A DNA stretch of 27,272 nucleotides from JANMEX01 sp031422915 (GCA_031422915.1 JANPEK010000256.1:1-27272), one strand, 5' to 3'; shown: positions 1 to 8,496, counted from the stretch's first letter. The notes: generated by a model from the sequence alone, not told the origin. Program-made: numbers and translations.

Positions 1-1016
1 CTCATCAGCGCCGACATCGACGGCTGCGCAAAGCCCCACAGTGCCATCACCGGAACCCCGATCAGGAACAGCCCGCCCGTCGGCGCATAGCCATACATGG
101 CAAAGCCGATTGCGCCTGCGGCTAACCCTAAAAGCATCGCCGCGCGTTCGCCGATCTTCGCCACCACCGGCCGGACCAGCCCACCCTGCACCACCATCGC
201 GCACACACCGACGAATGCCAAAACCAGCCCGACATCCCGCTCCTGCCAGTCGTAGCGAAAACCCATGTAAAGCACGGCAACGGCGGGCAGAACCTGATGC
301 GCCAGCTGCAGCAAAAGGCCAATGATGCCGAGCCGCAGCAGTTGCGGGTCGCGCGCCAGCATGGACATTGACCCGACCGGATTGGCCTTGGCAAACCGGA
401 ATGGCGAGCGGTTTTCCGGTGCCAGCGATTCCGGCAGGATGAAATAGCCGTACGCAAAATTGGCAAGGCTCATCGCCGCCGCCGCCAGAAACGGCAGCCT
501 GAGGTCATAGTGGCCAAGCAGCCCGCCAAGCGCCGGACCAAGCACAAACCCGATGCCAAACGCCGCTCCCAGCATCCCGAATGCACCGGCGCGCTTTTCC
601 GGCGCGGTGATATCGGCGATATAGGCTTGTGCCGTCGAGATGGTGGCCGATGCAATGCCAGACACAATACGCCCGGCAAACAACACCCAAAGGTTCGGCG
701 CAAACGCCATGATCAGATAATCAACACCAAGCGCGAAATTCGACATCAGCACCACAGGCCGCCGCCCGAAACGATCCGACAACGCGCCCATCACCGGCGA
801 GAAGATAAACTGCATCACCGCCCAAACCGAAATAAACCAGCCGAACAACTCCGCCGTCCGCACCAAATCGCCGCCCAGCAGCGTCTGCACGAGCTTCGGC
901 AACACAGGAATGATGATGCCGACAGACAAGATGTCGAGGAGCACAGTGATGAAAATGAAGATGAAGGCGGGAGAGCGCTTTGTGGCAGTCGGCGAGGCTT
1001 CTGGATAGGGCGTCAT
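1..1016 (-). CDS. TetA-like MFS efflux transporter (C-terminus beyond the window)
   Basis: This is a major facilitator superfamily drug/proton antiporter of the inner membrane, closest in style to the TetA tetracycline efflux family. About 338 residues are in the window, and the gene runs off the left edge without a stop (family members have about 400). The protein begins MTPYPEASPT and enters a hydrophobic helix at about residue 17. Motif A, GALSDRFGRRP, lies between helices 2 and 3, and a motif-C-like GIGFVLGPALGG lies in helix 5. Start chosen: ATG at 1016, preceded by an AAGGA ribosome site at about 9 nt. It is divergent from the EamA gene, with 150 nt between the two starts. The substrate cannot be told from sequence, so tetracycline is only a family label. 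Confidence 0.85.
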   Translation of the reverse strand, partial: MTPYPEASPTATKRSPAFIFIFITVLLDILSVGIIIPVLPKLVQTLLGGDLVRTAELFGWFISVWAVMQFIFSPVMGALSDRFGRRPVVLMSNFALGVDYLIMAFAPNLWVLFAGRIVSGIASATISTAQAYIADITAPEKRAGAFGMLGAAFGIGFVLGPALGGLLGHYDLRLPFLAAAAMSLANFAYGYFILPESLAPENRSPFRFAKANPVGSMSMLARDPQLLRLGIIGLLLQLAHQVLPAVAVLYMGFRYDWQERDVGLVLAFVGVCAMVVQGGLVRPVVAKIGERAAMLLGLAAGAIGFAMYGYAPTGGLFLIGVPVMALWGFAQPSMSALM

Positions 1017-1166
1017 GTCAGTCCTTGCTAAACGGGCAATGCCACCCGCCGATACCGCTACCTAGAAGCCGACGCGACCTCTGGCAAGACTTGAACACTT
1101 GACGCGAAGTCGCTCCTGACAAACCGGCTTCGACACGATAGGAAGCGGCTCCAACCGGAACATCCC

Positions 1167-2069
1167 ATGACTCGCGCCAAAGCCAATCTCGTTCTTCTCA
1201 TCACCGCCGCCATCTGGGGCATGGGCTTTATCGCCCAGTCCGACGCGATGGAGCACATCGGGCCGTTCTTCTTCATCGGCTTGCGCTTTGCCGTCGCCAC
1301 TGTCGTGATGCTGCCATTGGCAATGCATGAAGCAAAGGGTGCTGCCAAGCCGCTCAACACCTATGAGTGGAAGGCCTTCGCCGGCATCGGCTTCGTTCTG
1401 TTCCTCGGCATGCTGTCGCAGCAGGCGGGACTGCTGACCACATCGGTCACCAATTCAGGCTTCCTCACTGGCCTCTACCTCATCATCGTGCCGTTTCTGG
1501 GCGTCATTCTTTACCGCGAATGGCCGCATTGGGTGGTCTGGCCCGCCGCCTTCAGCGCGCTGTTTGGCATCTTCCTCTTGTCCGGCGGTGCGCTCGACGA
1601 GTTGAAGACCGGCGATTGGTACACGATCCTGTGCGCCCTGTTCTGGGCATTGCAAATTCTGTTCATCACCCGCTACGCCGCAAGTTCCGGCAGACCGGTG
1701 GCGCAGGCAGTCACCCAGTTCGCAGTCGCCGCAGTCCTGGGCATGCTCCTTGCCGTCACGTTTGAAAAACTTGACTGGTATGCCGCCCTTTTGGCCTCCA
1801 ACGAAATCCTCTTCGCCGGCGTGTTCGCAGGGGGCATCGCCTTCACCATGCAGTCCATCGGCCAGCGCTACACGACCGCAGCGCAGGCGGCGATCTTCCT
1901 GTCGTCCGAAGCGCTGTTCGCTGCATTTTTCGACGCGCTGTTCAACAGCACGCGTCTGGGCCTGATGGCGATGGCCGGATGCGCGCTGATTTTCGGCGCA
2001 ATGCTGGCTGTGGAGCTTGTGCCGATGTGGCTGAAGCGGGAGCGTGCCACAGTCAAAGGAACGTCATAG
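1167..2069 (+). CDS. EamA/DMT-family transporter
   Basis: This is a drug/metabolite transporter superfamily permease of 300 residues, the usual length for ten-helix proteins made of two EamA repeats. The N-terminus (MTRAKANLVLLITAAIWGMG) has the typical start of the first EamA repeat, with AAIWG inside helix 1. The second repeat starts around residue 150 (WYTILCALFWALQ). The C-terminal helix pair ends with a basic cytoplasmic tail (WLKRERATVKGTS). Such proteins export small metabolites or amino acids, but the substrate is unknown here. The start at 1167 has no strong ribosome site, only a purine-rich AGGAAG about 20 nt upstream. It is divergent from the MFS gene and is followed by a 113-nt gap before the extensin-like gene. 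Confidence 0.85.
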   Translation: MTRAKANLVLLITAAIWGMGFIAQSDAMEHIGPFFFIGLRFAVATVVMLPLAMHEAKGAAKPLNTYEWKAFAGIGFVLFLGMLSQQAGLLTTSVTNSGFLTGLYLIIVPFLGVILYREWPHWVVWPAAFSALFGIFLLSGGALDELKTGDWYTILCALFWALQILFITRYAASSGRPVAQAVTQFAVAAVLGMLLAVTFEKLDWYAALLASNEILFAGVFAGGIAFTMQSIGQRYTTAAQAAIFLSSEALFAAFFDALFNSTRLGLMAMAGCALIFGAMLAVELVPMWLKRERATVKGTS

Positions 2070-2182
2070 GGTTTTCCGCGGTTAGTGGCGAGCGACGCGT
2101 CATATGCAGCGATGCAGCGGCATCGGTGGCCAGCCGCAGATTTGGGGCTGCGGTCAACCTGCTCCTGCGAGAGGATCTGCCA

Positions 2183-2848
2183 TTGAAGCACGCCAACATC
2201 ATCGCCGGAATGCTCTCCATTCTGCCATTTACCGGTCTGCACGCGGCAGACATTCCGGTGCCAATCCCTCGCCCGCAATCAACCACGCAGTCGAAGGCAG
2301 TGCCGCCAGTGTTGCCCACGGCTTGCCAATCCAAGCTCACCGCCATCCACGCCGTCTTCAAGCCGCTGCCGCCAGTCAGCGATCCGAAAGGCTGCTCAAT
2401 CATCGATACCGTCGAACTTTCAGCCATTCCCGGCGGTGCCACACTGACGCCTCCGGCTTTGCTGGAGTGTGAAACCGCGCTTACGCTCGTTACCTTCCTG
2501 CGCGACACCGCGCAGCGAACAGCAGTCACCACGCTCGGCAGCACGTTGAAAACCTTCGTTCAGGACTCTGCCTACATCTGCCGCAGCCGCAACGGCACGT
2601 CAAAACTCTCCGAACACGCCTTCGGTCGCGCCATCGACATCGGCGCGTTCGTGACCGCAACGGGTGAAACCATTGTCGTGAAGGCTTCCGGTGGCAAAGA
2701 CAAAAAGCACGATGCCTTTCTGGCCGCCATCCGCACCGCCGCCTGCGGCCCGTTTACCACAGTGCTCGGCCCCGGCAGCGACACCGATCACGCGCTGCAT
2801 TTCCATTTCGACGTTGCACCCCGAAAGGGCAAGCCGTTTTGCCAATAG
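2183..2848 (+). CDS. Extensin-like C-terminal domain protein, exported
   Basis: Protein of 221 residues with an N-terminal signal peptide (hydrophobic IIAGMLSILPFTGLHAA, likely cleaved near residue 22) followed by the extensin-like C-terminal domain common in Rhizobiales. Family hallmarks are visible: paired cysteines, GCSIIDTVELS, SAYICRSR, LSEHAFGRAIDIGAF, and the closing DHALHFHFD histidine/aspartate motif, which suggests a metal site as in LAS-type peptidases. The true role of the family is unsettled; a periplasmic cell-wall function is inferred. A TTG start is chosen at 2183 because GAGAGGA sits 7 nt upstream and the signal peptide begins there. The open frame extends further upstream but overlaps the EamA gene. 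The gene is paralogous to the next one. Confidence 0.8.
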   Translation: MKHANIIAGMLSILPFTGLHAADIPVPIPRPQSTTQSKAVPPVLPTACQSKLTAIHAVFKPLPPVSDPKGCSIIDTVELSAIPGGATLTPPALLECETALTLVTFLRDTAQRTAVTTLGSTLKTFVQDSAYICRSRNGTSKLSEHAFGRAIDIGAFVTATGETIVVKASGGKDKKHDAFLAAIRTAACGPFTTVLGPGSDTDHALHFHFDVAPRKGKPFCQ

Positions 2849-2938
2849 CGCCCTGAAATCACCACAGGTCTTACCCCGCGCGCTGACGAACGATTCATCT
2901 TTGAGCGTTATTCTTCATACTCTCTCAAGGATTGCCCG

Positions 2939-3805
2939 ATGCGTTATGTCCTGCGTACCCTTTTCCTGATTGCGTTCCTGACCTCGTGCACCAGCGAGTC
3001 CGTCATGCGTCCCGATGTTGATATTGGCATGCAAACGTCAGCCCTCGTGCCGCCCGCGCCGATGGCGCAAACATTGCGCGCGCCCCTTGATGAGCCGCTG
3101 TCCACGCCGGTTGAGCCGGACTATGCGCCGGGCACGCCGCTGACGATTGACGAAGCTGAACCTGCCGACCAACTGATCTCGCGCCCGGTCCCGGCCGGCT
3201 TCTCGCGCCTCGTCAATCCGTTCGGCTTCGGCAAAGGCAACCCGTCCGGCATGCCCGCCGGGGAAGTTGCCTGTCGAAAGGAGTTGAAGCGCCTTGGCGT
3301 CAAATGGCGCGATCTCGCCCCCATCAACGATGGCGGCGTCTGCAACATTCCATATCCGGTCGAAATCTCCGGCCTTCCCGGCCGCGCCACGCTGAAACCC
3401 GCAGCGACGCTCAATTGCGAAATGGCGCTCACGTTCTCGCGCTGGGTCAAACACGAGCTCCAGCCCGCCGCCAGGGTGCGATACTGGTCCAGCGTCGATA
3501 CAATCACCCAGGCCTCGGCCTATTCCTGCCGCCGCATGGTTGGCAATGGCAGCGGCAAGATGTCCGAGCACGCAAAAGGCAACGCCATCGACATCGCCAA
3601 GATCGAGCTCAACAATGGCAAGGACATTCTGGTGCGCAAAAAAGGCTTCTTCGCCTTCCGCGAACGCGGCCTCCTCAACACAGTCCGCGCCGACGGCTGC
3701 ACCTATTTCTCAACCGTCCTCGGCCCCGGCTACAACAAGGCCCACGCCGACCATTTCCACTTCGACATCATGGAAAGGCGCTCGGGATATAAGGCGTGCA
3801 AGTAG
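2939..3805 (+). CDS. Extensin-like C-terminal domain lipoprotein
   Basis: Protein of 288 residues. The N-terminus MRYVLRTLFLIAFLTSC has a basic n-region, a hydrophobic core and a lipobox LTSC, so Cys17 is the likely lipidated residue. A proline-rich linker (about residues 25-95) separates this anchor from the extensin-like domain. That domain is marked by CRKELKRLGV, GVCNIPYPVEISGLPG, SAYSCRRM, MSEHAKGNAIDIAKI, VLGPGYNKAH and HADHFHFDIM. The start is supported by CAAGGA 8 nt upstream. It lies 90 nt after its exported paralogue and could share its promoter. Its stop codon abuts the stop of the convergent antidote pseudogene with no spacer. Periplasmic envelope association is inferred from the lipobox. 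Confidence 0.82.
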   Translation: MRYVLRTLFLIAFLTSCTSESVMRPDVDIGMQTSALVPPAPMAQTLRAPLDEPLSTPVEPDYAPGTPLTIDEAEPADQLISRPVPAGFSRLVNPFGFGKGNPSGMPAGEVACRKELKRLGVKWRDLAPINDGGVCNIPYPVEISGLPGRATLKPAATLNCEMALTFSRWVKHELQPAARVRYWSSVDTITQASAYSCRRMVGNGSGKMSEHAKGNAIDIAKIELNNGKDILVRKKGFFAFRERGLLNTVRADGCTYFSTVLGPGYNKAHADHFHFDIMERRSGYKACK

Positions 3806-4375
3806 TCAGGCGGCGTCGACAACATCACTGGTGCGGACCGTTTCCACCTTCAACCTGACTCCAAGTGCCGCCAGCACTTTCTTGACGGTTTCATAGCGAA
3901 GCTTTGAGCCCGACCGCAGCGACTTGTACAGACTCTCACGCCCAAGCCCGCTGGCAGCAGCCATGCTCGCCATCCCACTCCTCAAGTCTATCGCGTATCA
4001 AATTTCGAAAGGAACTCACACGGAACCGTCTTTCCGGGGCCGCGCAGCGGAACCCGGAATCCAGAGCGCCGAGCGTGCGTGAGTGCCGCTACGGCTAGGC
4101 TCACTTAACGTCTAATATATTGATTTCATTGATAATATAAACTCTGGGCGCTCTGGATTCCGGGTTCCGCTTTGCGGCCCCGGAAAGACGGTCATGCGAG
4201 AGGTTTAAAGAAAAAGCCAATATACAATTGCCTTCCCGCGCGCCTTGGCAACGTCGTTCAGCGCAGCGATGTATAGCTCTGGATCACCGCTTTCGAGCGC
4301 GGCGAACAGATACTCAGCAATAATCTCTTCATTGTCGAGAAAATCCGCCGCTTCAAATTTGGAAAATCCATCCAT
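3806..4375 (-). pseudogene. HigA-type addiction-module antidote, split by a palindromic repeat
   Basis: Two minus-strand pieces together make one antidote of the putative addiction-module HTH family. The N-terminal piece starts at ATG 4375 (MDGFSKFEAADFLDNEE) and runs to ALNDVAKARG near 4235. It then goes out of register and stops at 4205. The C-terminal piece resumes near 3978 with MASMAAASGLGRESLYKSLR, continues through YETVKKVLAALGVRLKV and stops at 3806. In intact relatives, ARG is followed directly by M-x-x-x-A-x-x-x-GL-x-R-E-x-LYK, so the break falls exactly between the two halves of the HTH domain. The gap holds a 168-bp inverted repeat. No HigB-like toxin is readable upstream (4376-4490). 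The gene is probably non-functional. Family assignment rests on motif memory, not a search. Confidence 0.72.
4025..4192. repeat. 168-bp palindromic repeat element inside the antidote gene
   Basis: Two 46-nt arms, 4025-4070 and 4147-4192, are inverted copies that match at 44 of 46 positions by hand count. The arms contain TTTCCGGGGCCGC and CGGAACCCGGAATCCAGAGC. The 76-nt centre includes an AT-rich tract (about 4108-4141), unlike its GC-rich surroundings. Similar sequences are scattered through many alphaproteobacterial genomes as intergenic palindromes (recalled, not searched). Transcribed, it would fold into one long hairpin. No clear target-site duplication is visible at the edges. Confidence 0.8.
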
Positions 4376-4488
4376 CGTCGTACTGTGCGTACCCTTACCG
4401 CCACGTCGAGGGCGATTTGGAAACTTGGTTGCAGAACCCGCAATACACCCATCAGACGGCATTCGTCATCAAATTTGCACTGATTTCC

Positions 4489-4649
4489 ACCCTCGGCGCT
4501 GCCCCTCATCCGTCCGCTTCGCGGCCACCTTCTCCCCGCAAGTGGCGGGGCGAAGGGAAGTGCCGCCCTCTGCGATTATCCCCTTCTCCCCGCCGCTTGC
4601 GGGGAGAAGGTGGCCGCGAAGCGGACGGAAGAGGGGCAGCGCCGAGGGT
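4489..4649. repeat. 161-bp palindromic repeat of the CTCCCC/GGGGAG family
   Basis: Arms 4489-4557 and 4581-4649 (69 nt each) are inverted copies with about three mismatches, around a 23-nt loop. Each arm contains the core CTTCTCCCCGC followed by a GGCGGGG block, so each arm can also form its own small hairpin. The same core occurs near 10120, 10470, 10575 and 17426. The stretch 4376-4718 between the antidote pseudogene and the thioesterase holds this element and no readable gene. Confidence 0.85.
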
Positions 4650-4718
4650 CGGGCCTGACCACCACCATCAATCACGCTGCCACTGAATTTGTAATCCACC
4701 ATAATCTGCCGTTCCCCA

Positions 4719-5102
4719 TCACTCCGCCCTTACCGGCGTCGGCTTGCCTTCCGCATCCAACGCCACCATCACAAATCGTGCACTGGTCACTTTCTCTTCA
4801 ATCTGCGTCAGATACCGCTGCGCAACAGCGTCCACCTTCAGCACCATCGATGTCCGCCCGACCTTTTCGATGAAAGTATAAACACTCAGCGTATCGCCTA
4901 TCTTCACCGGCTTTTCAAAAAACATCTCGTTGACCGCCGCCGTCACCACGCGCCCGCCAGCCCGCTCCGCCGCGCGGATGCCGGATGCCAGATCCATCTG
5001 CGCCATCACCCAGCCGCCGAAGAAGTCGCCCGCTGCATTGGCGTCGCCCGGCATCGCCAGCGTGCGCAAGGTGAGGTCGCCCTGTGGAGTTTTCTCGCTC
5101 AT
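4719..5102 (-). CDS. YciA-like acyl-CoA thioesterase (hotdog fold)
   Basis: This 127-residue cytosolic enzyme is predicted to hydrolyse acyl-CoA thioesters to free acid and CoA. The family signature is plain: MPGDANAAGDFFGGWVMAQM near residues 18-37, with the conserved Asp of the GDxFGGW block. AAVNEMFFEKPVKIGDTLSV follows, typical of the second strand and helix of the hotdog fold. Length matches single-domain YciA-type proteins. The start is supported by AAAGGAT 8 nt upstream. It is transcribed away from the GMC oxidoreductase across a 221-nt gap. Its 3' end faces the repeat-filled interval. Physiological chain-length preference is not deducible. Confidence 0.88.
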   Translation of the reverse strand: MSEKTPQGDLTLRTLAMPGDANAAGDFFGGWVMAQMDLASGIRAAERAGGRVVTAAVNEMFFEKPVKIGDTLSVYTFIEKVGRTSMVLKVDAVAQRYLTQIEEKVTSARFVMVALDAEGKPTPVRAE

Positions 5103-5323
5103 CGCCGGTATCCTTTAAAAGAAGGGGTGTGGTTTGGGTATGCCCGACGCGGGTTTTCGTCAACGGCGAGTGCGCGCTTTCTCCCGTAACCCCGCCCAAA
5201 TGTCGATATCTACACCACCGTGCCGTCGCATTCGTGACAGGTCGCGGCGCATGCGCTTGAACACACAAACACGTGGCCACTAGGGTTGGACAACAAACCG
5301 GGGGCGCAACACCTATCACCAAA

Positions 5324-6940
5324 ATGCAGACCTTTGACTTCATCATCGTCGGTTCCGGCTCGGCAGGTTCCGTGCTCGCCGAACGCCTGTCCGCATCCGG
5401 CAAACACACAGTGCTGGTGCTCGAGGCCGGCGGCACGGACATGCGCTTTTTCGTCCAGATGCCGCTCGGCTACGGCAAGATGTTTTTCGACAAAAGTGTC
5501 AACTGGATGTACAAGGCCGAACCCGATCCCGGCCTTGCCGGCAACGCCGATCACTGGCCGCGCGGCAAGGTGATGGGCGGCTCATCCTCGATCAACGCCA
5601 TGGTCTGGATACGCGGCACAAAAGAGGACTACGACGAGTGGGAAGCGCTCGGCAACACGGGCTGGGGCTGGGCAGAAATGCTGCCGGTCTTCAAGCGACT
5701 GGAAGATTATGAAGGCGGCGCGAACGAATGGCGCGGCGCAGGCGGCCCGGTCCGCATCTCGCGCATCGACAGCAACATCCACCCGCTGACCAGAACCTAT
5801 ATCGAAGCGGCCGCACAGGCCGGACTGCCCTTCAACGATGATTTCAACGGCGCATCCCAGGAAGGCGCGGGCCTCTACCAGATCAACACCAAGGGCGGCC
5901 GCCGCATGTCTTCTTCGCGCGCCTTCCTGCGCCCGGCGATGAAGCGCAGCAACGTGACGCTGATAACACGGGCGCATGTCACCCGCATCCTGTTCGAGGG
6001 CAAGCGCGCCGTCGGCGTTGAATACATGAAGGGCGGCGTCACAAAGTCCGCCCGCGCGGGCCGCGAAGTGATCCTGTCCGGCGGTGCAGTCAACTCGCCG
6101 CAACTGCTGCAACTCTCCGGCATCGGCGATCCTGCCTTGCTCAACAGCCTCGACATTCCAATTGTCCACGCCAACACAAATGTCGGCCAGCACCTGCAGG
6201 ATCATCAGGGCATCAACTATTCCTACAAGGCCAAGATCCCGACGCTGAACCAGACTCTGCGCCCCTTGTGGGGCAAGCTGATGATCGGCATGCGATACAT
6301 CCTGTTCCGCTCCGGCCCGCTGGCGATCTCGATGAACCAGGGCGGCGGCTTTTTCCGCACCTCGGACAAATACCAGCACCCGAACATGCAGATCTATTTT
6401 CAGGTCTTCTCCACCGTCATTCCCAAGCCCGGCGAACGCCCCATCCTCACACCCGATCCATGGCCGGGCTTCTCCATCGGCCTGTCCAACTGCCGCACCT
6501 CAAGCCGCGGCCACATCACCATCAAGTCGCGCAATCCCTTCGACCACCCAAGCATTGTCGCCAATGCCTTTTCGACCGAAGACGACGTGTCCGAGATGCT
6601 CGACGCCGTGAAATTCCTGCGCAAAATCGCCGCCCAGCCCGCCATCGCCAGCGTCATCGAAGAAGAGCTGCTGCCCGGTCCGAAAGTGCAAACCGACGAA
6701 GAGCTGATCGCCGATTTTAGGCTGCGCTCCGGCACCGTCTATCATCCGGTTTCCACCTGCCGCATGGGGCCAAGCGAACGCGATTCCGTCGTTGACCCGC
6801 GCCTGAAAGTCCACGGCATCGAGGGCCTGCGCGTCATCGACGCCTCCGTCTTCCCCACCCTCATAACCGGCAACACCAACGCCCCCGCCATCGCCGTCGG
6901 CTGGAAGGGCGCAGCACTCATATTGGAGGATCACCCGTGA
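5324..6940 (+). CDS. GMC-family FAD oxidoreductase (choline/alcohol dehydrogenase-like)
   Basis: Flavoprotein of 538 residues that should oxidise an alcohol or sugar-like substrate. The ADP-binding motif is VGSGSAGSVLAERL (residues 9-22). GMC signature 1 is MGGSSSINAMVWIRG (84-98), and signature 2 is GGAVNSPQLLQLSGIGD. The catalytic His lies in VYHPVSTCRMG (about His474), and the partner Asn lies in TGNTNAP near 517-519. ATG 5324 is preferred because the Rossmann strand follows at once (MQTFDFIIVG). An upstream in-frame start at 5273 would add 17 residues of unlikely sequence. The stop overlaps the next gene's start (GTGA), so the two are translationally coupled. Annotations such as choline dehydrogenase are only family-level here, since no betaine genes are nearby. 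Confidence 0.88.
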   Translation: MQTFDFIIVGSGSAGSVLAERLSASGKHTVLVLEAGGTDMRFFVQMPLGYGKMFFDKSVNWMYKAEPDPGLAGNADHWPRGKVMGGSSSINAMVWIRGTKEDYDEWEALGNTGWGWAEMLPVFKRLEDYEGGANEWRGAGGPVRISRIDSNIHPLTRTYIEAAAQAGLPFNDDFNGASQEGAGLYQINTKGGRRMSSSRAFLRPAMKRSNVTLITRAHVTRILFEGKRAVGVEYMKGGVTKSARAGREVILSGGAVNSPQLLQLSGIGDPALLNSLDIPIVHANTNVGQHLQDHQGINYSYKAKIPTLNQTLRPLWGKLMIGMRYILFRSGPLAISMNQGGGFFRTSDKYQHPNMQIYFQVFSTVIPKPGERPILTPDPWPGFSIGLSNCRTSSRGHITIKSRNPFDHPSIVANAFSTEDDVSEMLDAVKFLRKIAAQPAIASVIEEELLPGPKVQTDEELIADFRLRSGTVYHPVSTCRMGPSERDSVVDPRLKVHGIEGLRVIDASVFPTLITGNTNAPAIAVGWKGAALILEDHP

Positions 6941-8151
6941 AAATCACCGATGTAAAGACCTGGGTCGTCGCCAACCCGCCACCGCAAACCGGCGGCCGCT
7001 ATTTCATCTTCGTCAAACTGACCACCAACAACAATGTCGTCGGTTATGGCGAGGCCTACAACGCCGCGTTCGATCCGCATGTCACCTGCAAAATGATCGA
7101 GGATGTCGCCCAGCGCTACCTGATCGGCAACGACCCGCACGACATCGAAACTTTCTTCCGAAGGGCCTATGGCTCCGGCTTCACCCAGCGCCCGGACACG
7201 TCGATGATCGGCTGCGTGTCGGCGCTCGAAATGGCCTGCTGGGACATCATCGGCAAAGAGGCCAACAAGCCCGTCTACATGCTGCTCGGCGGGCGCGTGC
7301 ATGAGACGCTACGCTCCTACACTTATCTCTACCCGATGACCGGCTCGGTCTATCCCGACGAGGCCGAGGACAAGGACGACAACGTTTACAACAATCCGGA
7401 CAAGGCCGCCGCCTGCGCCATGGAGTACGTGCGCCAAGGCTTCACCGCTGTCAAACTCGACCCTGCCGGTCCTTACACCGCCTTCGACGGCCACCAGCCG
7501 CGCCTCATCGACATCGACTTGTCCGCGCGCATGGTCAAAGCCATCCGCGACGCGGTCGGCACGAAATGCGATATCCTCTTCGGCACCCACGGCCAGTTCA
7601 CGGCCTCCGGTGCCAAGCGCATGGCCCGCGCCATCGAGCCCTATGATCCGCTGTGGTTTGAAGAGCCGGTGCCGCCGGACATGCCGGAAGTCATGGCCGA
7701 AGTCGCCCGCTTCACGTCAATCCCCGTCGCCACCGGCGAGCGGCTCTGCACCAAATGGGAATTCGCCCGCGTTATTGAGCACCGCGCCGCCTCAATCCTG
7801 CAGCCGGATCTTGGCCGTTCAGGCGGCATCCTCGAAACCAAGAAAATCGCCGCCATGGCCGAGGCCTACCACATTCAAATCGCCCCGCACTGCTACTGCG
7901 GCCCCATCGTCGCCGCCGCCAACATCCAGCTTGCCGTCACCCTGCCCAACTTCCTCATCATCGAAGCCATCAAAACCTTCGACGGCTTCCACGGCGAACT
8001 CCTGCACAAGAAAATCGAATGGCAGGACGGCCACATCATCCCGTCCAAGGAACCTGGCCTCGGCGTCGAGCTCAACGAAGCCGTCTGCGACGCCAATCCC
8101 TGGACAGGCAACATCCTGCATCTGCAAATGATGCAGACGCCGCTGGTTTGA
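6937..8151 (+). CDS. Mandelate racemase/enolase superfamily protein (sugar-acid dehydratase-like)
   Basis: Protein of 404 residues with the N-terminal capping domain (MKITDVKTWVV, VGYGEAYNAAF) and a TIM-barrel core. Visible barrel motifs are LWFEEPVPPDMP (Glu242/Glu243), ATGERLCTKWEF (Glu268) and QIAPHCYCGP (His318), as in the acid-sugar dehydratase branch (mannonate/galactonate dehydratase-like). These enzymes abstract the proton alpha to a carboxylate using Mg2+. Oddly, the loop that normally supplies the first metal ligand as D-x-H reads FGTHGQ (215-220), with His218 kept but Gly in the Asp position. GTG start 6937 has GGAGGA just upstream and overlaps the GMC stop. The pair suggests a short oxidation-plus-dehydration route for a sugar or sugar acid; no regulator or transporter is adjacent. 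Its 3' end faces the antitoxin gene, 12 nt away. Confidence 0.85.
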   Translation: MKITDVKTWVVANPPPQTGGRYFIFVKLTTNNNVVGYGEAYNAAFDPHVTCKMIEDVAQRYLIGNDPHDIETFFRRAYGSGFTQRPDTSMIGCVSALEMACWDIIGKEANKPVYMLLGGRVHETLRSYTYLYPMTGSVYPDEAEDKDDNVYNNPDKAAACAMEYVRQGFTAVKLDPAGPYTAFDGHQPRLIDIDLSARMVKAIRDAVGTKCDILFGTHGQFTASGAKRMARAIEPYDPLWFEEPVPPDMPEVMAEVARFTSIPVATGERLCTKWEFARVIEHRAASILQPDLGRSGGILETKKIAAMAEAYHIQIAPHCYCGPIVAAANIQLAVTLPNFLIIEAIKTFDGFHGELLHKKIEWQDGHIIPSKEPGLGVELNEAVCDANPWTGNILHLQMMQTPLV

Positions 8152-8163
8152 CGAGGCTGCGCC

Positions 8164-8496
8164 TTACTCCGCCGCCGGTTTCAAATTCAGCGGACGCTCG
8201 ATCAGATCGCCATGCGCATATTGGTGCAGCACAGAGGCAACCAATGTCTGGTAAGGCATGCCCTTGCGCGCCGCGATGGCTTTTATCCGGCTGATGTCGC
8301 CGGATTGGATGCGCAGCGTAAGTGGCTTGCGCTCCGACGCATCGCGCGCAATCGCCTGCCATTTCGCAGCCGTTTCCTGTTGCACATCCACACTCGGCAT
8401 GACAACTCGTCCATCATCAATAGCCGCTTCGTAGCTCTCGATAAGCTCGCGCTCCTCGTCGTCCAGAAACTGGTCAGTTCGCTTTGCTATGCCCAT
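8164..8496 (-). CDS. CopG-type ribbon-helix-helix antitoxin (BrnA-like role)
   Basis: A 110-residue protein that pairs with the upstream toxin. The N-terminal half is acidic (DQFLDDEERELIESYEAA), the usual toxin-binding part. The C-terminal half, LTLRIQSGDISRIKAIAARK followed by GMPYQTLVASVLHQY, matches the CopG-type antitoxin pattern seen with BrnT-like toxins: a beta strand, then helix, then GxPYQTL. It should neutralise the toxin and bind the operon promoter. The start at 8496 lies within the toxin's last codons (23-nt overlap), with GGGAG upstream. Toxin-before-antitoxin order is typical of BrnT modules. The classic BrnA name is not used because the PYQTL form is a distinct antitoxin type. 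Confidence 0.82.
   Translation of the reverse strand: MGIAKRTDQFLDDEERELIESYEAAIDDGRVVMPSVDVQQETAAKWQAIARDASERKPLTLRIQSGDISRIKAIAARKGMPYQTLVASVLHQYAHGDLIERPLNLKPAAE

Noticed and set aside
510..1031. 173-codon plus-strand frame at the left edge
   Set aside because: It is antisense to the TetA-like MFS gene, whose frame has clear membrane helices and motif A.
4489..4649. CRISPR-like or transposon ends
   Set aside because: Only two inverted arms, no spacers or regular direct repeats, and no transposase gene nearby.
5273..5323. Longer N-terminus of the GMC oxidoreductase (start at 5273)
   Set aside because: It would put 17 unrelated residues before the Rossmann strand. Family members start at the MQTFDFIIVG position.
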